A stretch of DNA of 64,000 nucleotides from JALOLV01 sp046295175. GTDB taxonomy: Bacteria > Bacteroidota > Bacteroidia > Cytophagales > Spirosomataceae. The translations under genes were made by a program, and so were the position numbers. Position 1 is the stretch's first letter. Each line of letters begins with the position of its first letter. The DNA lies in the NCBI GenBank assembly GCA_046295175.1, contig JBKBNY010000011.1, positions 118,669 to 182,668 on the forward strand, read 5' to 3'. The notes under the pieces are model-generated. The model was given only the letters and a program-made list of their open reading frames with translations. It had not been told where the DNA came from and did not search any database. Shown here piece by piece: positions 41,693-52,068 of this stretch.

Positions 41693-42079
41693 CGGTAGTA
41701 ATAATTAAGCAAAAGTAGTTTTCAATTATAGCTCAAATGTTATTTGGTAAAATCAGGGGTTTTATTTACAAAATTTGGCGTTTCTCCCTAAAATTAAAGA
41801 GAAACGCCTTAGGCACAGTAAAAGTAACTTGATGGATTTTGGGATAAATTAAAACAGATTGGATTACGAGGTTATTACCTTTTTAAATAAAAAGTTCTGA
41901 GGATTTAGCGTTTACTTTTTGCAGATTAGTCATCAATGCAATGTTTTTCAAATATTTAGGCTTACAAATAAGTCTATAATTATTTGATGAACAAATATCA
42001 AAAAAAATCGTCAATGGTCTTTTTGTGAAGTACATATTTGGAACCGAAAGGTTATAATTATAAATGCTCATTTTTCACC
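41693..42079. other. Intergenic region between adhesin and glycosyltransferase genes
   Basis: This AT-rich spacer holds a hairpin (41777-41808) and the terminator of the giant adhesin gene at its right edge. A 62-codon minus-strand frame (41883-42071) lacks recognisable features and I do not call it a gene. Confidence 0.45.
41777..41808 (-). terminator. Intergenic hairpin upstream of the glycosyltransferase gene
   Basis: GGCGTTTCTC and GAGAAACGCC form a perfect 10-bp stem with a 12-nt loop. The minus-strand exit is AAATTTTG, weakly T-rich. It could be a back-up terminator for the adhesin transcript or a leader structure of the glycosyltransferase operon. Confidence 0.5.
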
Positions 42080-42114
42080 AAAAAGCCTCAATATTTTATC
42101 TTATTTTGAGGCTT
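42080..42114 (-). terminator. Terminator overlapping the end of the giant adhesin gene
   Basis: On the minus strand AAGCCTCAA and TTGAGGCTT are paired around a 14-nt loop and followed by TTTTT. The gene stop (42096-42098) lies in the loop, so the last codons form the left arm. Confidence 0.85.
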
Positions 42115-45100
42115 GTACTCGGTTCGCAATACGCTATTGGGCACTGACAAGGATTGGCTGTAATTTGTGCAGTTCGGTCAATCGTACACCCAAATTGGTT
42201 TTTGATTCTGACTATATAAGTAGCATTAGAATTTGATAGATTATTGGTAATTTCTCCATTTAAGAGCGTACTGGCAAGTGTGAATATTGGGTTTGTCGGT
42301 AATGTAACACCCCACGCATACTGGTCATTATCGTTATATTTTGAAAGAGTAATTGAAGCATTTGTTTGAGATGTAACACCTATACAAGTGGCTGACTTTG
42401 GGTTTACCTCTGCAATCGGTCTTGGATTAACTGTTAATGTCTGAGTTGACGATTCTGATAAGCAACCCGTTGTGTTATTAAACTGTGAAACATAATATAC
42501 GACCATTCCTGGGTTGCTTGTATTCGGGATTGGGGCAGCAGTCATTGTACTTCCTCCGAAGGTCCAAACTACGGTCATACCTGGGTCACTTGTGGCAGTC
42601 AAAGTAATAGTTTCGCCTTGGCAAGCAACACCATTGGCAAATGTTGGCTTAGGAGGTAATATATTGACTGTTACAAATGTTCTAATATTTGTAACACACC
42701 CTGCCGATGAGGTAAGTCTGAGTGAATAAGACATACTTTCGGTTGGAGTAACAGTCATCGATGGTGTGGTAACGGTTGTTGGTACATCATTTATACTCCA
42801 AAGATAAGAACTGGTGTTTAAAATATTGGTAGGAGTAAGCGTTACTGACTGTCCATCGCAAATGACTTGGTTTGTAAGCGTAGCACTCGGCGATGGACTA
42901 AACGTTACATTTGTAGATGCCGTAACCGAACACCCCCTCGCATCCGTAACAGTTACACTATAATTCCCCGCCGATGAGACCGATAAAATGCTTGTAGTAA
43001 CATTACCGGGTGTCCACATAAACGAGTAGGGTTGGTTACCCCCGGCAGCTGAGGCGGTTGCAGTTCCAGAAGTTCCGGTACAGGTTGCATTTTCTACGAT
43101 TATATTTGCTGTGAGCGTAGGGGCTCTTCCTATCGTCATACTGACAGTTGCTGTACATCCAATGGCATCGGTTGCGGTCAATGAATAGTTGCCTGTTGCT
43201 AAATTTGTGGGGTTTTGTATGTTTCCGATGGTGGTTGGACCAGTCCATGCAAAGGTGTATGGGCTTACCCCATTTTCGATTGTTGTTTCGATACTTCCAT
43301 TATTGCCTCCGCATGCAGCTGCGTCTCTTACAGCTGCGTACAAATTCAAGACAAAGCCTGGCTCACCGATAGAAACTGTACTTTGTGTCGTACAACCTGC
43401 TGCATCATTTACAGTAACAACGTAAGTACCATTTGATAACCCCGTTGCTGTTTGGCTTAAAGAACCACTCGACCAAGAATAAGTATATGGGGCTGTACCA
43501 CCCGATGCTATCACATTGGCCGAACCATTACTTCCACCTTTACAAGTTACATTGTTAACTGTACCTGCATTGGCAATTAACTGTGTTGGCTGAGTAATTG
43601 CTGAAGATGTTCTTGTAATTGTACAATTATTGGCATCTCTTATGGTAACGGTAAATGTACCTGCACCTAATCCCGAAATATCTTCGGTAGTTTGCCCATT
43701 CGACCATAAAAAAGTATAGGGCGAAGTACCACCCGAAACCGTAAGATTGATACTGCCATTGGAGCTACCAAAACAAGATATATTTGTATTATTGAGGGTG
43801 CCTACAATAGGGCTATTTTGAGTAATGACGAATGACCTTGCGGTGTTACACCCATTGGCATCGGTTACAGTTACGCTATATGTTCCTGCGGTAAGAGCTG
43901 TGCGGTTTTGAGTGCTTAGTCCATCAGACCAAGCAAAAGTAAGTGTACCAACCCCACCCGATGCTGTGAGCGTGATAGCCCCAGTATTTCCACCATTACA
44001 TAATATGTTTGTAATTGTTCCACTAACAGAAATTACCGATGGATTGGTAAGTGTTGCATTGCTTTGGGTAATACATCCTTTTGAATCGGTTATTGTTACA
44101 CTATAAGCATTTGCAATTAATCCTGATGGAGATTGAACCGTAGAACCATTTGACCAAACAAATGTGTAAGGCGAAGTACCTCCAGACACGGTAAGGGCTA
44201 TACTACCCGTGCTTGAGCCAGCACAAGTTGGGTTTGTAGGAGTAGCTGTAGCTACCAATGCCGATGTTGGCTGTGTTACAACAATGGCACTTGATGTTAT
44301 CTTACAGCTATTGGCATCGGTAACAGTAAGCGTATAGCTTCCTGCGGCAAGTCCAGTAAGGTTATTTGTAGTAGCTCCGTTACTCCATAAAAATGTATAA
44401 GGATTTGTACCACCCGAAATACTTAAAGTGATGCTTCCGTTATTACCACCAAAACAACTAACATTATTGACAGTTGGTGTACCAATAACCAGAGCAGGTG
44501 GAGCCGTAATGGTTTGGTTATTGAGTACAAACGTACAATTATTGGCATCAGTTATGGTAACATTATAAGTTCCAGCCGACCGACCAGATATATCTTTAGT
44601 GTTGGTTGTAAACCCACCTGTACCGGTCCAAGAATAGGAATATGGAGCAACACCACCAGTTACCGTCAGGGTTATTTGTCCATTATTTCCTCCATTACAC
44701 TTCACATTTGTGATAGTTGATGTTGCAGATAATGCGGCATTAGGTTGAGTAATAGTAACACTTTGGGTTGCAGTACAATTATTGGCATCTCGGACAGTTG
44801 CCACGTAAACACCTGCCCCAATAGAGGTGAGATTACTTGTTGTATTGGGCAGTGCCGTTCCGTTTTTTGTCCATGAATAGGTATATGCACCAGTTCCGCC
44901 AGAAGCCAAGATAGTAATACTGCCTGTTGACTGCCCGAAACAATTTACATCAGTTTCGGTGAAGTTTGTTTGAATGGCTGATGGCTGTGTAATTGTAACT
45001 GAATTTTGATTGACACAGCCCGCGGCATCTGTCACGGTGAGAATATATGTACCCGCACTTAAATTTGTTTGATTTGCTGTATTTACTCCATTCGACCAGT

Positions 45101-48100
45101 TGTATGTATATGGGCTTGTTCCGCCAGTTACAGTTGTTGTGATACTTCCTGTAGCCCCACCTGAACAAGCGATATTTGTACTCGAAATCGTTATTGATGG
45201 GCCGTTTGTTGCATTTACTGTACCTGACCTTACTGATACACAACCATTGGCATCAGTTACCGAAAGTGTATATACGCCAGGGGCAAGACCCGAAATATTC
45301 TGAGTGGTTAAACCATTATTCCATAAAAAGCTGTAGGGAGCTGTTCCGCCTGATACTGTTGAATTTACCGCTCCGCTATTTCCTCCACAAGTGGAGTTTA
45401 TTACAGTTGTTGCAACTGAAGGAGCTGGACTTACCGAGACATTGACTGTCGCTGTGGCATTACAACTGTTGGAATCAGTTACAGTGACCGTATAGACTCC
45501 GCTATTTGTAGTTGTTGCATTCAGGATGGTTGGGTTTGCACTTACAGATACAAAACCACTTGGACCTGCCCAACTATAATTTACACCACCACTGGCAAAT
45601 AGTTGTAAATTTCCTCCACTACAAACAGGATTGGCAGTAGCAGATGCCACGGGTGAAATTACATTAATATCTTGGCAAGTTTGAGCAGTTGTACCGCATG
45701 AGTTATTGGCAGTAACACAAACTTGATAGGTATTTGGAGTTACGCCCGTCATGTTTACAACAATTTGAGAAGTACCTTGTCCAGATACAATTACTGCTCC
45801 CGATGGCACTGTCCATGTATAAGAAGTATTATTTGGGTCTGGTGCAACTGAAAATGTATAACTGGTATTCGAACGACAAATATTTATGGGTGAACAACCT
45901 GTTGGCGAAGTAAGTGTAACATTAGCAGTTGTTGTACACCCATTGGCATCTCTAACAATAACTGAATAGCTACCACCCGATAAACCTGAACGGTCTTTTG
46001 GGTTAATATTTCCTGCCACATCAGACCAATCGTAGGTGTAAGGGGCTGTGCCACCAGAAACGTTTAATGAGATACTTCCAAATGCAAAACACTGAGGCTG
46101 AATTGCTACAACAGTTGCCGTTAATGCCGCAGGTTGTGTAATGGTTACACTCGTGGTTGAAGTACATCCATAAGTATCTTGAATAGTTACTACTGATGTT
46201 CCTGCGGGTAAACCAGTGAAAGTTCCAGAAGTTTGAAATGCTCCTGTTCCTAATTTGTATTGATAGGGGGTTGTTCCACCGCTCCCAGCTACTGTAAAAG
46301 ACCCTGTATTTGCTCCGAAACAACTTATGTTTATTCGTGAAGTTACTGCTCCTGTAACATTACAGAGGGGAAAGTTTAACGCAGAAACATCAATTACTGT
46401 TCCTTCTAAACCTTCAGCAGCTGAAACATTGAACGAGTAATTACCGCCAACTGTGGGTGTAGCCCAAGTGTATTCATAAATACGAGAACAACCGGATGTC
46501 GCTACCGATGTTCCAGCTACGTTGGTTACAGTACCTGAAGGCGAAGTAAGTGAAATATTCATTCCTGTAATATCACTGACTCCAAAAGGGTCTGTTACAG
46601 TTCCTCTCAGATAAACGGTTGAGCCTGGAATAGTCGATGTAATGATGGAACCTCCAGGATACGGAGCGTTATACATTGCCAAAGAGGAAACATTAATGAA
46701 TGTAGATACTGGTAAATCTATCAATGAGGGGTCTGCTTGGCTGTCATATTCAATTCTAAATGCTACGCCACTTTGTGCGGTTGTAATATCAAGAGCAAGT
46801 GCCTGACCTGCTGGTATGGTTACATCACTTCCCAAAGTAGTTGTCCAAGTAAGTGTACCAGCACTGGCGTTGTATGTTGGATTTGTCAGTGTGACAATAT
46901 TTGTACTTCCATAGCGTAGCGTAGCCATTATACTTGGATTTGTAGGCATACTGCCACTGGTAATAGTAACGTAGGGTCTTACCGTAATGGTTTGCCCTGC
47001 TTTTATGGTAAGATTACTGCAAAGAGCTGGACTTTGTGTAAATGTAGTACTTGTAGTTCCTGTTACTGTGTAGGTTACTATCAATTGTGGTCTTTTTGTA
47101 ACATCTACTGCATCATCAGAGTGCATATAAAAATAATCATCACCACTTGTATCATTTAGGTTAACCAATGCTAATCCATAATTCGGATTGGTATTATTAT
47201 ACCATTCCTGTACTAAAGTGAGAACATTTATATTATATATTAAATCATTTGCATCTGCTGCACCAGCGGAAAAAGTTGCATAATTTGTGGCCGCAAAATC
47301 CCCCCCAGGGGTGGTCCAGTTTGTAGGACCTGCACTATTCCAAGTGAGGCTTCCTGCTTGTCCTGCATTACAAGTTGAGCCTTCTGTCCAAGCTCTCGTA
47401 ACCCTTCTGACTCCGATAGAAATTGCCTCGCCTTTTTCGGTGGAACCTTGACAATCCGGTGCATTTACATGCACCAGACGCAAGGTAGCCGAGGTAATGG
47501 TTGCCCCAGCTGGTATAGATGATAAATCATATTCTATAAAGCTTCTACCTAAAAAGCCATTATCAGATTCTAATAAAAGAACATCATCAGAACCGAAGTT
47601 TTTTGTAGCATTCGTTCCATCCTGATAATTCCAGGTAGTCTTTGATGACGTAATGGTTGCAGTAGTAGTTGAGGTAGTACTCAAAACGCCTGACTGTGCC
47701 GTTGTGGCATCTGCTGAGGCTACTGGGCTTATACGGTCTAATGCCTGCGAGGGGTCTGAAAGGTATAATTGTTTGTTGGCAATGCCTTGTAAAACACTGA
47801 ATGCTCTACTTGTTACACATCCATTGGTCTCAGTAACCGTAACTGTATAATTTCCTGTGGTTAAACCAAAAATATCTTGGGTGGTTCTTCCATTACTCCA
47901 ACTAATTGTGTAGGGCGAAGCCCCACCACTTATAGTTAAATCTATGGCTCCATCTGTTCCTCCTGGAGTACTTACTGGCGAAATAGCCCCCGAAACTGCT
48001 GCACTGGTATTGGCACTTGAAACAGTAGCTGAGGTCGTTGCGGTTATACCTCCGTTGGCAGTAACAGTTACACTATACGTACCCGGAAGAACATTGGTTA

Positions 48101-48953
48101 GGTTTTGTGTTGTTGCACCATTGCTCCATAAGAAAGTATAAGGCGTGGTACCTCCTGATACAGATAGGTTTACCGCTCCGTTTGCACTTGTACTGCAAGA
48201 TGCATTTGTAGCAGTGGCTGATGCTGTGAGTGTTGTGTAGGTTATTATCAACTGTGGGCGGGAACTTGTATTTGTGTTTTCATCGCTCCCCACGTAAAAC
48301 CAATCGTAGTCAGCACCACCAGGTCTGGGGTCTGCACCCGGCACCAAAATTAATCCATAATTGGAAGTGCCACTTCGCCACTCATTGACCAGGTTCAGAA
48401 TGTTTACTGTATATACTGTTCCGTTGGCATCTGATGCCCCACCAGTAAAACTACCATAAGTTGTAGCGGCAAAATCACCACCGGGAGTTGTCCAGTTGAC
48501 TGTACCAGCACTTGCCCATCTTGCACTTCCTGTCTGAGTAGCATCACATGCTGTCCCTTCCACCCATGCTGTAGTGAGTCGTTTAACATCTACAGTAAAC
48601 GAGCTACCTCCATCGGCAAATGGACTGTCAGCCTTCACAAGCCTAAGTGTTGCTGCCGTAATTGTTGCTCCCGCAGGTATGGTAGAGAAATCAAACTCAA
48701 TCAAACTATTTTCCCTGTAATTGGCATCTACCTCTAATCCTAACTGTTGACACCCTCCCCAAACTTTTGTATCTCCTTGATAAAGATAAGTGGACTTTGT
48801 TGTGTTGAGGGTTACTGTCGTTTGGGCAAAAGTACTACTCGAATTAAAAAAACAATAAAATAGAACACAAAATAGGCTCTTACAGTACCTTTTGGGGTTC
48901 TGCAAAAAGATATTTTTAAAAATGTCTATCCTATATAATTTTAAAAAATTCAT
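42096..48953 (-). CDS. Giant SprB-like repeat adhesin with two DNRLRE-type domains
   Basis: The product has 2285 residues. After an N-terminal extension and hydrophobic signal (to STFAQ, about residue 44) come: a DNRLRE-type beta domain (about 45-240); two SprB-like repeats; a second DNRLRE-type domain (about 430-635); an Ig-like region; then a long run of SprB-like repeats with the signature GGTxPYTFLWSNGxTTQ. I count about 15 such repeats in all. The C-terminus has Cys-rich Ig/PKD-like units and ends PCQCPIAYCEP plus seven residues. SprB is the mobile gliding adhesin of Bacteroidota and similar proteins sit on the cell surface. No type A or type B secretion tail is recognisable at the end. 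It follows the 892-residue adhesin gene by 22 nt and is probably co-transcribed. Confidence 0.9.
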   Translation of the reverse strand: MNFLKLYRIDIFKNIFLQNPKRYCKSLFCVLFYCFFNSSSTFAQTTVTLNTTKSTYLYQGDTKVWGGCQQLGLEVDANYRENSLIEFDFSTIPAGATITAATLRLVKADSPFADGGSSFTVDVKRLTTAWVEGTACDATQTGSARWASAGTVNWTTPGGDFAATTYGSFTGGASDANGTVYTVNILNLVNEWRSGTSNYGLILVPGADPRPGGADYDWFYVGSDENTNTSSRPQLIITYTTLTASATATNASCSTSANGAVNLSVSGGTTPYTFLWSNGATTQNLTNVLPGTYSVTVTANGGITATTSATVSSANTSAAVSGAISPVSTPGGTDGAIDLTISGGASPYTISWSNGRTTQDIFGLTTGNYTVTVTETNGCVTSRAFSVLQGIANKQLYLSDPSQALDRISPVASADATTAQSGVLSTTSTTTATITSSKTTWNYQDGTNATKNFGSDDVLLLESDNGFLGRSFIEYDLSSIPAGATITSATLRLVHVNAPDCQGSTEKGEAISIGVRRVTRAWTEGSTCNAGQAGSLTWNSAGPTNWTTPGGDFAATNYATFSAGAADANDLIYNINVLTLVQEWYNNTNPNYGLALVNLNDTSGDDYFYMHSDDAVDVTKRPQLIVTYTVTGTTSTTFTQSPALCSNLTIKAGQTITVRPYVTITSGSMPTNPSIMATLRYGSTNIVTLTNPTYNASAGTLTWTTTLGSDVTIPAGQALALDITTAQSGVAFRIEYDSQADPSLIDLPVSTFINVSSLAMYNAPYPGGSIITSTIPGSTVYLRGTVTDPFGVSDITGMNISLTSPSGTVTNVAGTSVATSGCSRIYEYTWATPTVGGNYSFNVSAAEGLEGTVIDVSALNFPLCNVTGAVTSRINISCFGANTGSFTVAGSGGTTPYQYKLGTGAFQTSGTFTGLPAGTSVVTIQDTYGCTSTTSVTITQPAALTATVVAIQPQCFAFGSISLNVSGGTAPYTYDWSDVAGNINPKDRSGLSGGSYSVIVRDANGCTTTANVTLTSPTGCSPINICRSNTSYTFSVAPDPNNTSYTWTVPSGAVIVSGQGTSQIVVNMTGVTPNTYQVCVTANNSCGTTAQTCQDINVISPVASATANPVCSGGNLQLFASGGVNYSWAGPSGFVSVSANPTILNATTTNSGVYTVTVTDSNSCNATATVNVSVSPAPSVATTVINSTCGGNSGAVNSTVSGGTAPYSFLWNNGLTTQNISGLAPGVYTLSVTDANGCVSVRSGTVNATNGPSITISSTNIACSGGATGSITTTVTGGTSPYTYNWSNGVNTANQTNLSAGTYILTVTDAAGCVNQNSVTITQPSAIQTNFTETDVNCFGQSTGSITILASGGTGAYTYSWTKNGTALPNTTSNLTSIGAGVYVATVRDANNCTATQSVTITQPNAALSATSTITNVKCNGGNNGQITLTVTGGVAPYSYSWTGTGGFTTNTKDISGRSAGTYNVTITDANNCTFVLNNQTITAPPALVIGTPTVNNVSCFGGNNGSITLSISGGTNPYTFLWSNGATTNNLTGLAAGSYTLTVTDANSCKITSSAIVVTQPTSALVATATPTNPTCAGSSTGSIALTVSGGTSPYTFVWSNGSTVQSPSGLIANAYSVTITDSKGCITQSNATLTNPSVISVSGTITNILCNGGNTGAITLTASGGVGTLTFAWSDGLSTQNRTALTAGTYSVTVTDANGCNTARSFVITQNSPIVGTLNNTNISCFGSSNGSINLTVSGGTSPYTFLWSNGQTTEDISGLGAGTFTVTIRDANNCTITRTSSAITQPTQLIANAGTVNNVTCKGGSNGSANVIASGGTAPYTYSWSSGSLSQTATGLSNGTYVVTVNDAAGCTTQSTVSIGEPGFVLNLYAAVRDAAACGGNNGSIETTIENGVSPYTFAWTGPTTIGNIQNPTNLATGNYSLTATDAIGCTATVSMTIGRAPTLTANIIVENATCTGTSGTATASAAGGNQPYSFMWTPGNVTTSILSVSSAGNYSVTVTDARGCSVTASTNVTFSPSPSATLTNQVICDGQSVTLTPTNILNTSSYLWSINDVPTTVTTPSMTVTPTESMSYSLRLTSSAGCVTNIRTFVTVNILPPKPTFANGVACQGETITLTATSDPGMTVVWTFGGSTMTAAPIPNTSNPGMVVYYVSQFNNTTGCLSESSTQTLTVNPRPIAEVNPKSATCIGVTSQTNASITLSKYNDNDQYAWGVTLPTNPIFTLASTLLNGEITNNLSNSNATYIVRIKNQFGCTIDRTAQITANPCQCPIAYCEPSTSLKIR

Positions 48954-48975
48954 TCAAACACGTACTCTATTATTT

Positions 48976-51654
48976 TTAGTTATTATTAATTGTATTAGGT
49001 TTTACAGGAAGCGTATTGGTATTTGTCAGTGTAAATGATTGGCTTATTGTACAGCCGTTTGCATCTGTTACCACTACATTATATGTTCCTGCTGTTAGGC
49101 CAGTTTGGTCTTTATTGGTTGGTATTAACCCCGAACCATTAGAGGTTGTCCAAGCATACGTAAAAGGCGATGTTCCGCCAGAAACCGTTAAAGTGATGCT
49201 TCCATTACTATTTTGAGGAGCTGGCGAGCCTGGCGGACAAGTTGGGTTATTGACAGTTGCCCCCAAAGCAATGAGTGCCTGAGAAGCCAAAGTAGTGCTG
49301 TTGATTGCTTGACAACCCTTAGAGTCTGTAACCGTGAGACCGTAACTCCCAGCCGTAAGACTGCTTATGGTCGCTGTACCATCGCCCGTTGGTGTTCCCG
49401 ACCAATCATAATTATAAGGAGTTGTACCGCCTGTTACAGTTGCAGTTATAGTACCATTAGAGCCACCACAAGTAGTTGGAGTAGTTGTTGTTGAAATACT
49501 TAGCCCCGATGGAGGTTGAGAAACAGTAATATTTGATACAGATTGCGTACAATTATTAGCATCTCTAATAGTAACGCTATAAGTACCTGCATTCAGATTC
49601 GTTCGGTTTTGAGTGGCAGTGCCATCATTCCACAGGAAAGTATAAGGGCTTGTTCCACCCGAAACGGCCAATGAAATTGAGCCAGTTGCTGTTCCGAAAC
49701 AATTAACCGGGGTTGCAGTTGGTGTAGCGGTTATAGCCAGTGGAGCAGTAACTGTTGCCGTAGTAGAAGTTGTGCAACTATTGGCATCTGTTACGGCTAC
49801 ACTGTAAGTACCAGCTGCGAGATTACTTCTGTTCTGGGTAGTTATACCACCGCCCCAGTTGTAGGTATATGGAGCTGTTCCACCCGAAACGCTTATGTTT
49901 ATAGCCCCTGTATTGCCACCATTACAGCTTACAGGCACAACACTCGGTGTGATGTTTATAGAGGGATAAGTCCCCAATATGGCCGTAAAAGTCCTTGTGC
50001 ATCCATTGGCAGAGTTTACAACAACGGTGTATGTGCCAGCCGAAAGATTAGAAATAGTCGTACCAGTACCGGAGCCTGTTCCCCCACTCGCACGAGTCCA
50101 AGTATAAGTATATGGGGCTGTTCCATTTGAGATTGCCATAGTAATTACTCCTGTGTTAGTTGTACCAGGACATAACTGCTTAATAGTTGGAGTGATATTT
50201 AGCGAACATGGAAAAGGCTGAATAAATCTTGCATCGAATGTTTCTCGATTACACGCATCCGTAATTTTTAGTGTTATCTGACAGTCACCCGTTGTATTTG
50301 GCGGGGTAAAATTTACGCTTGATGTGGTGTTTGAAGGACTAAATGTACCTCCACAACTCGAAGACCAACTTATTGAATAGTCGGATATAAGAGCTGGTGC
50401 TGGCACAGTTACACCCAAAGGAATAACAGACCCAGACACAACAGGAGTTATAACAGTGGGTAAACCAACAATACTCGGAATCACCCTTTTGTCGGCGAAA
50501 GCTATCAACGAAAAATTAAAAAAAGCTCTTACAGCCGCAATATTTGCCGAAGATTGTTCTTTTGCTATATCGTGCGAAGCCTCCATCATCACAAGCCCTC
50601 TGTTCGAATCTCCCATGCCTCTACCCCAAGCTATAATTGCGGCTCTATGTTGAATGGCTGTTGAAAATTTTTGTGCATGGTCGGGGTCATAAACTCCTAC
50701 TCTGGTGGTTGGTCGCCAACCTGCTGATAAGGGAATGTAAATTTGCTCTGCCCCATTTTGAGTAGCAGCATCTATGGTACCCATAAACTGCATCACTGGT
50801 TCGTCATGGTAATCATAACTGTATGGTGGTGTCCCGTCTGTATGATTTGGTTCATAAATCAGAGCATTTTCACTATACATCGAACCCTTGTCTTTAATGG
50901 CAGTTGCCACTGAGGCGTTGGCGATTTTTTCGACCAGAAAATTGGTTTGCTGACTTGGATTACTCGGATTAAACATGCTCGTGAGCGTGCTTCCTGATTT
51001 GCATCCATGCCAGATTGCTCCTTTACAAGTTTGATTCCATGAGAGGAGATTACCATGTGTACCCCAATCAGGCTCTGCATGAGGCATCACAAATAAATCA
51101 ACACAACAATCTAACTGATTGGGTTCTAACCACCCTTCTTTATTGTTACCTCCGTAGGCAGTTTGGGGAATCTCAGCCCACTGGAAAAATGTCAGAGCAA
51201 TTTGTCCGTTCTGGTAGTCTAATACCCATTTGGGTACATATTTTAAAGTTGTATAAACGGGTACAGTAATAGGTGTGGTAGTTGTTTCACCCACAACACC
51301 TTTAGCTTGCCAAGTAGAAATGGCGGAGTTAACGGCAGAAGTTCTTGCTTCTTTCGGAATAATAAATGTACCTCCTTTAAATTGTTTGCCATTATATACA
51401 AAATCCACTCCATCTTTGCCTTTACCTGGCTGAATCACCCATTTAACTGGTCCATTATTAGATTTTAATAATTCGTACAATAACCCGTAAGGCTTTATTG
51501 CATTATTTATTGTCTGGGGTGTAAATCCCATATTGATGATAAATGCACCCGCCGAAAGAGTTTCATTGGCTTGTGCTTTAGCCTTAAGAATAGCCGAGCT
51601 TAAAATTGTAATTACAGCAAAAAATTGTAGAAAACGGTAAAGTTCTTTTTGCAT
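48976..51654 (-). CDS. Secreted protein with amidotransferase-like N-terminal domain and five SprB-like repeats
   Basis: The product has 892 residues with a signal peptide (to KAKAQ, about residue 28). Residues about 35-390 form a globular domain I cannot assign firmly. It contains KPYGLLYELLKSNNGPVKW and KGAIWHGCKSGSTL, which recall the layout of the secreted amidotransferase-like protein at 3028-4290, including its possible nucleophile region. An Ig-like stretch (about 400-480) precedes five SprB-like repeats (TAPYTYTW, TAPYTYNW, TSPYTFLW, TTPYNYDW, TSPFTYAW) up to the C-terminus. There is no recognisable sorting tail; the protein ends in a Thr/Asn-rich stretch. It is upstream of the giant adhesin gene and probably in one operon with it. 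Confidence 0.85.
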   Translation of the reverse strand: MQKELYRFLQFFAVITILSSAILKAKAQANETLSAGAFIINMGFTPQTINNAIKPYGLLYELLKSNNGPVKWVIQPGKGKDGVDFVYNGKQFKGGTFIIPKEARTSAVNSAISTWQAKGVVGETTTTPITVPVYTTLKYVPKWVLDYQNGQIALTFFQWAEIPQTAYGGNNKEGWLEPNQLDCCVDLFVMPHAEPDWGTHGNLLSWNQTCKGAIWHGCKSGSTLTSMFNPSNPSQQTNFLVEKIANASVATAIKDKGSMYSENALIYEPNHTDGTPPYSYDYHDEPVMQFMGTIDAATQNGAEQIYIPLSAGWRPTTRVGVYDPDHAQKFSTAIQHRAAIIAWGRGMGDSNRGLVMMEASHDIAKEQSSANIAAVRAFFNFSLIAFADKRVIPSIVGLPTVITPVVSGSVIPLGVTVPAPALISDYSISWSSSCGGTFSPSNTTSSVNFTPPNTTGDCQITLKITDACNRETFDARFIQPFPCSLNITPTIKQLCPGTTNTGVITMAISNGTAPYTYTWTRASGGTGSGTGTTISNLSAGTYTVVVNSANGCTRTFTAILGTYPSINITPSVVPVSCNGGNTGAINISVSGGTAPYTYNWGGGITTQNRSNLAAGTYSVAVTDANSCTTSTTATVTAPLAITATPTATPVNCFGTATGSISLAVSGGTSPYTFLWNDGTATQNRTNLNAGTYSVTIRDANNCTQSVSNITVSQPPSGLSISTTTTPTTCGGSNGTITATVTGGTTPYNYDWSGTPTGDGTATISSLTAGSYGLTVTDSKGCQAINSTTLASQALIALGATVNNPTCPPGSPAPQNSNGSITLTVSGGTSPFTYAWTTSNGSGLIPTNKDQTGLTAGTYNVVVTDANGCTISQSFTLTNTNTLPVKPNTINNN

Positions 51655-52002
51655 TTGCTCTCCTGATGTTTTTCCTGTTCACTTAATAGACTTACGTTCT
51701 TAAAATACCACATTGCTAATCTTTAAATAAGTTAATAGCTCTGTCTCTTTATTTTGGCAATAACAGTGACTCAGTCAATTCACTTATAAATGAATAGATT
51801 TCATGTAAAAACTGCGAATATTTCAATAAAAAGCAGCTAAAATTGAACCATACAACACCTAAAAAGAGATACTCTGCATCTGATGGTTTTATTCTGCAAG
51901 AAAGTTTAGAAAGGAGAATACGTAGAGAGGAAACCAATAACAAAATGCGTTATTGACTATCTAAAAACGAAGAATATGACAATTTAGAATTGAATCATGA
52001 CT
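51655..52002. other. Intergenic region upstream of the SprB-like operon
   Basis: This AT-rich stretch separates two minus-strand transcription units and should hold the promoter of the SprB-like operon. I could not find a clear TAnnTTTG box in it. A 64-codon frame (51749-51943) looks spurious. Confidence 0.4.
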
Positions 52003-52053
52003 AAAAAACATAGGGACGGTCTTGATAAATTATTTACCTTCCCTATGTTTTAA
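52003..52053 (-). terminator. Terminator of the type A sorting-tail protein gene
   Basis: AAAACATAGGGA and TCCCTATGTTTT pair perfectly over 12 bp around a 23-nt loop and are followed on the minus strand by TTTTTTAG. It lies 16 nt past the stop at 52069. Confidence 0.8.
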
Positions 52054-52068
52054 GCCATGAAATATAAT

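Noticed and set aside
41883..42071. 62-codon minus-strand frame between the giant adhesin and the glycosyltransferase gene
   Set aside because: No signal, motif or coding-like composition; it overlaps AT-rich spacer downstream of a terminator.
51749..51943. 64-codon minus-strand frame in the spacer before the SprB-like operon
   Set aside because: No recognisable feature, and it sits where the promoter of the operon is expected.
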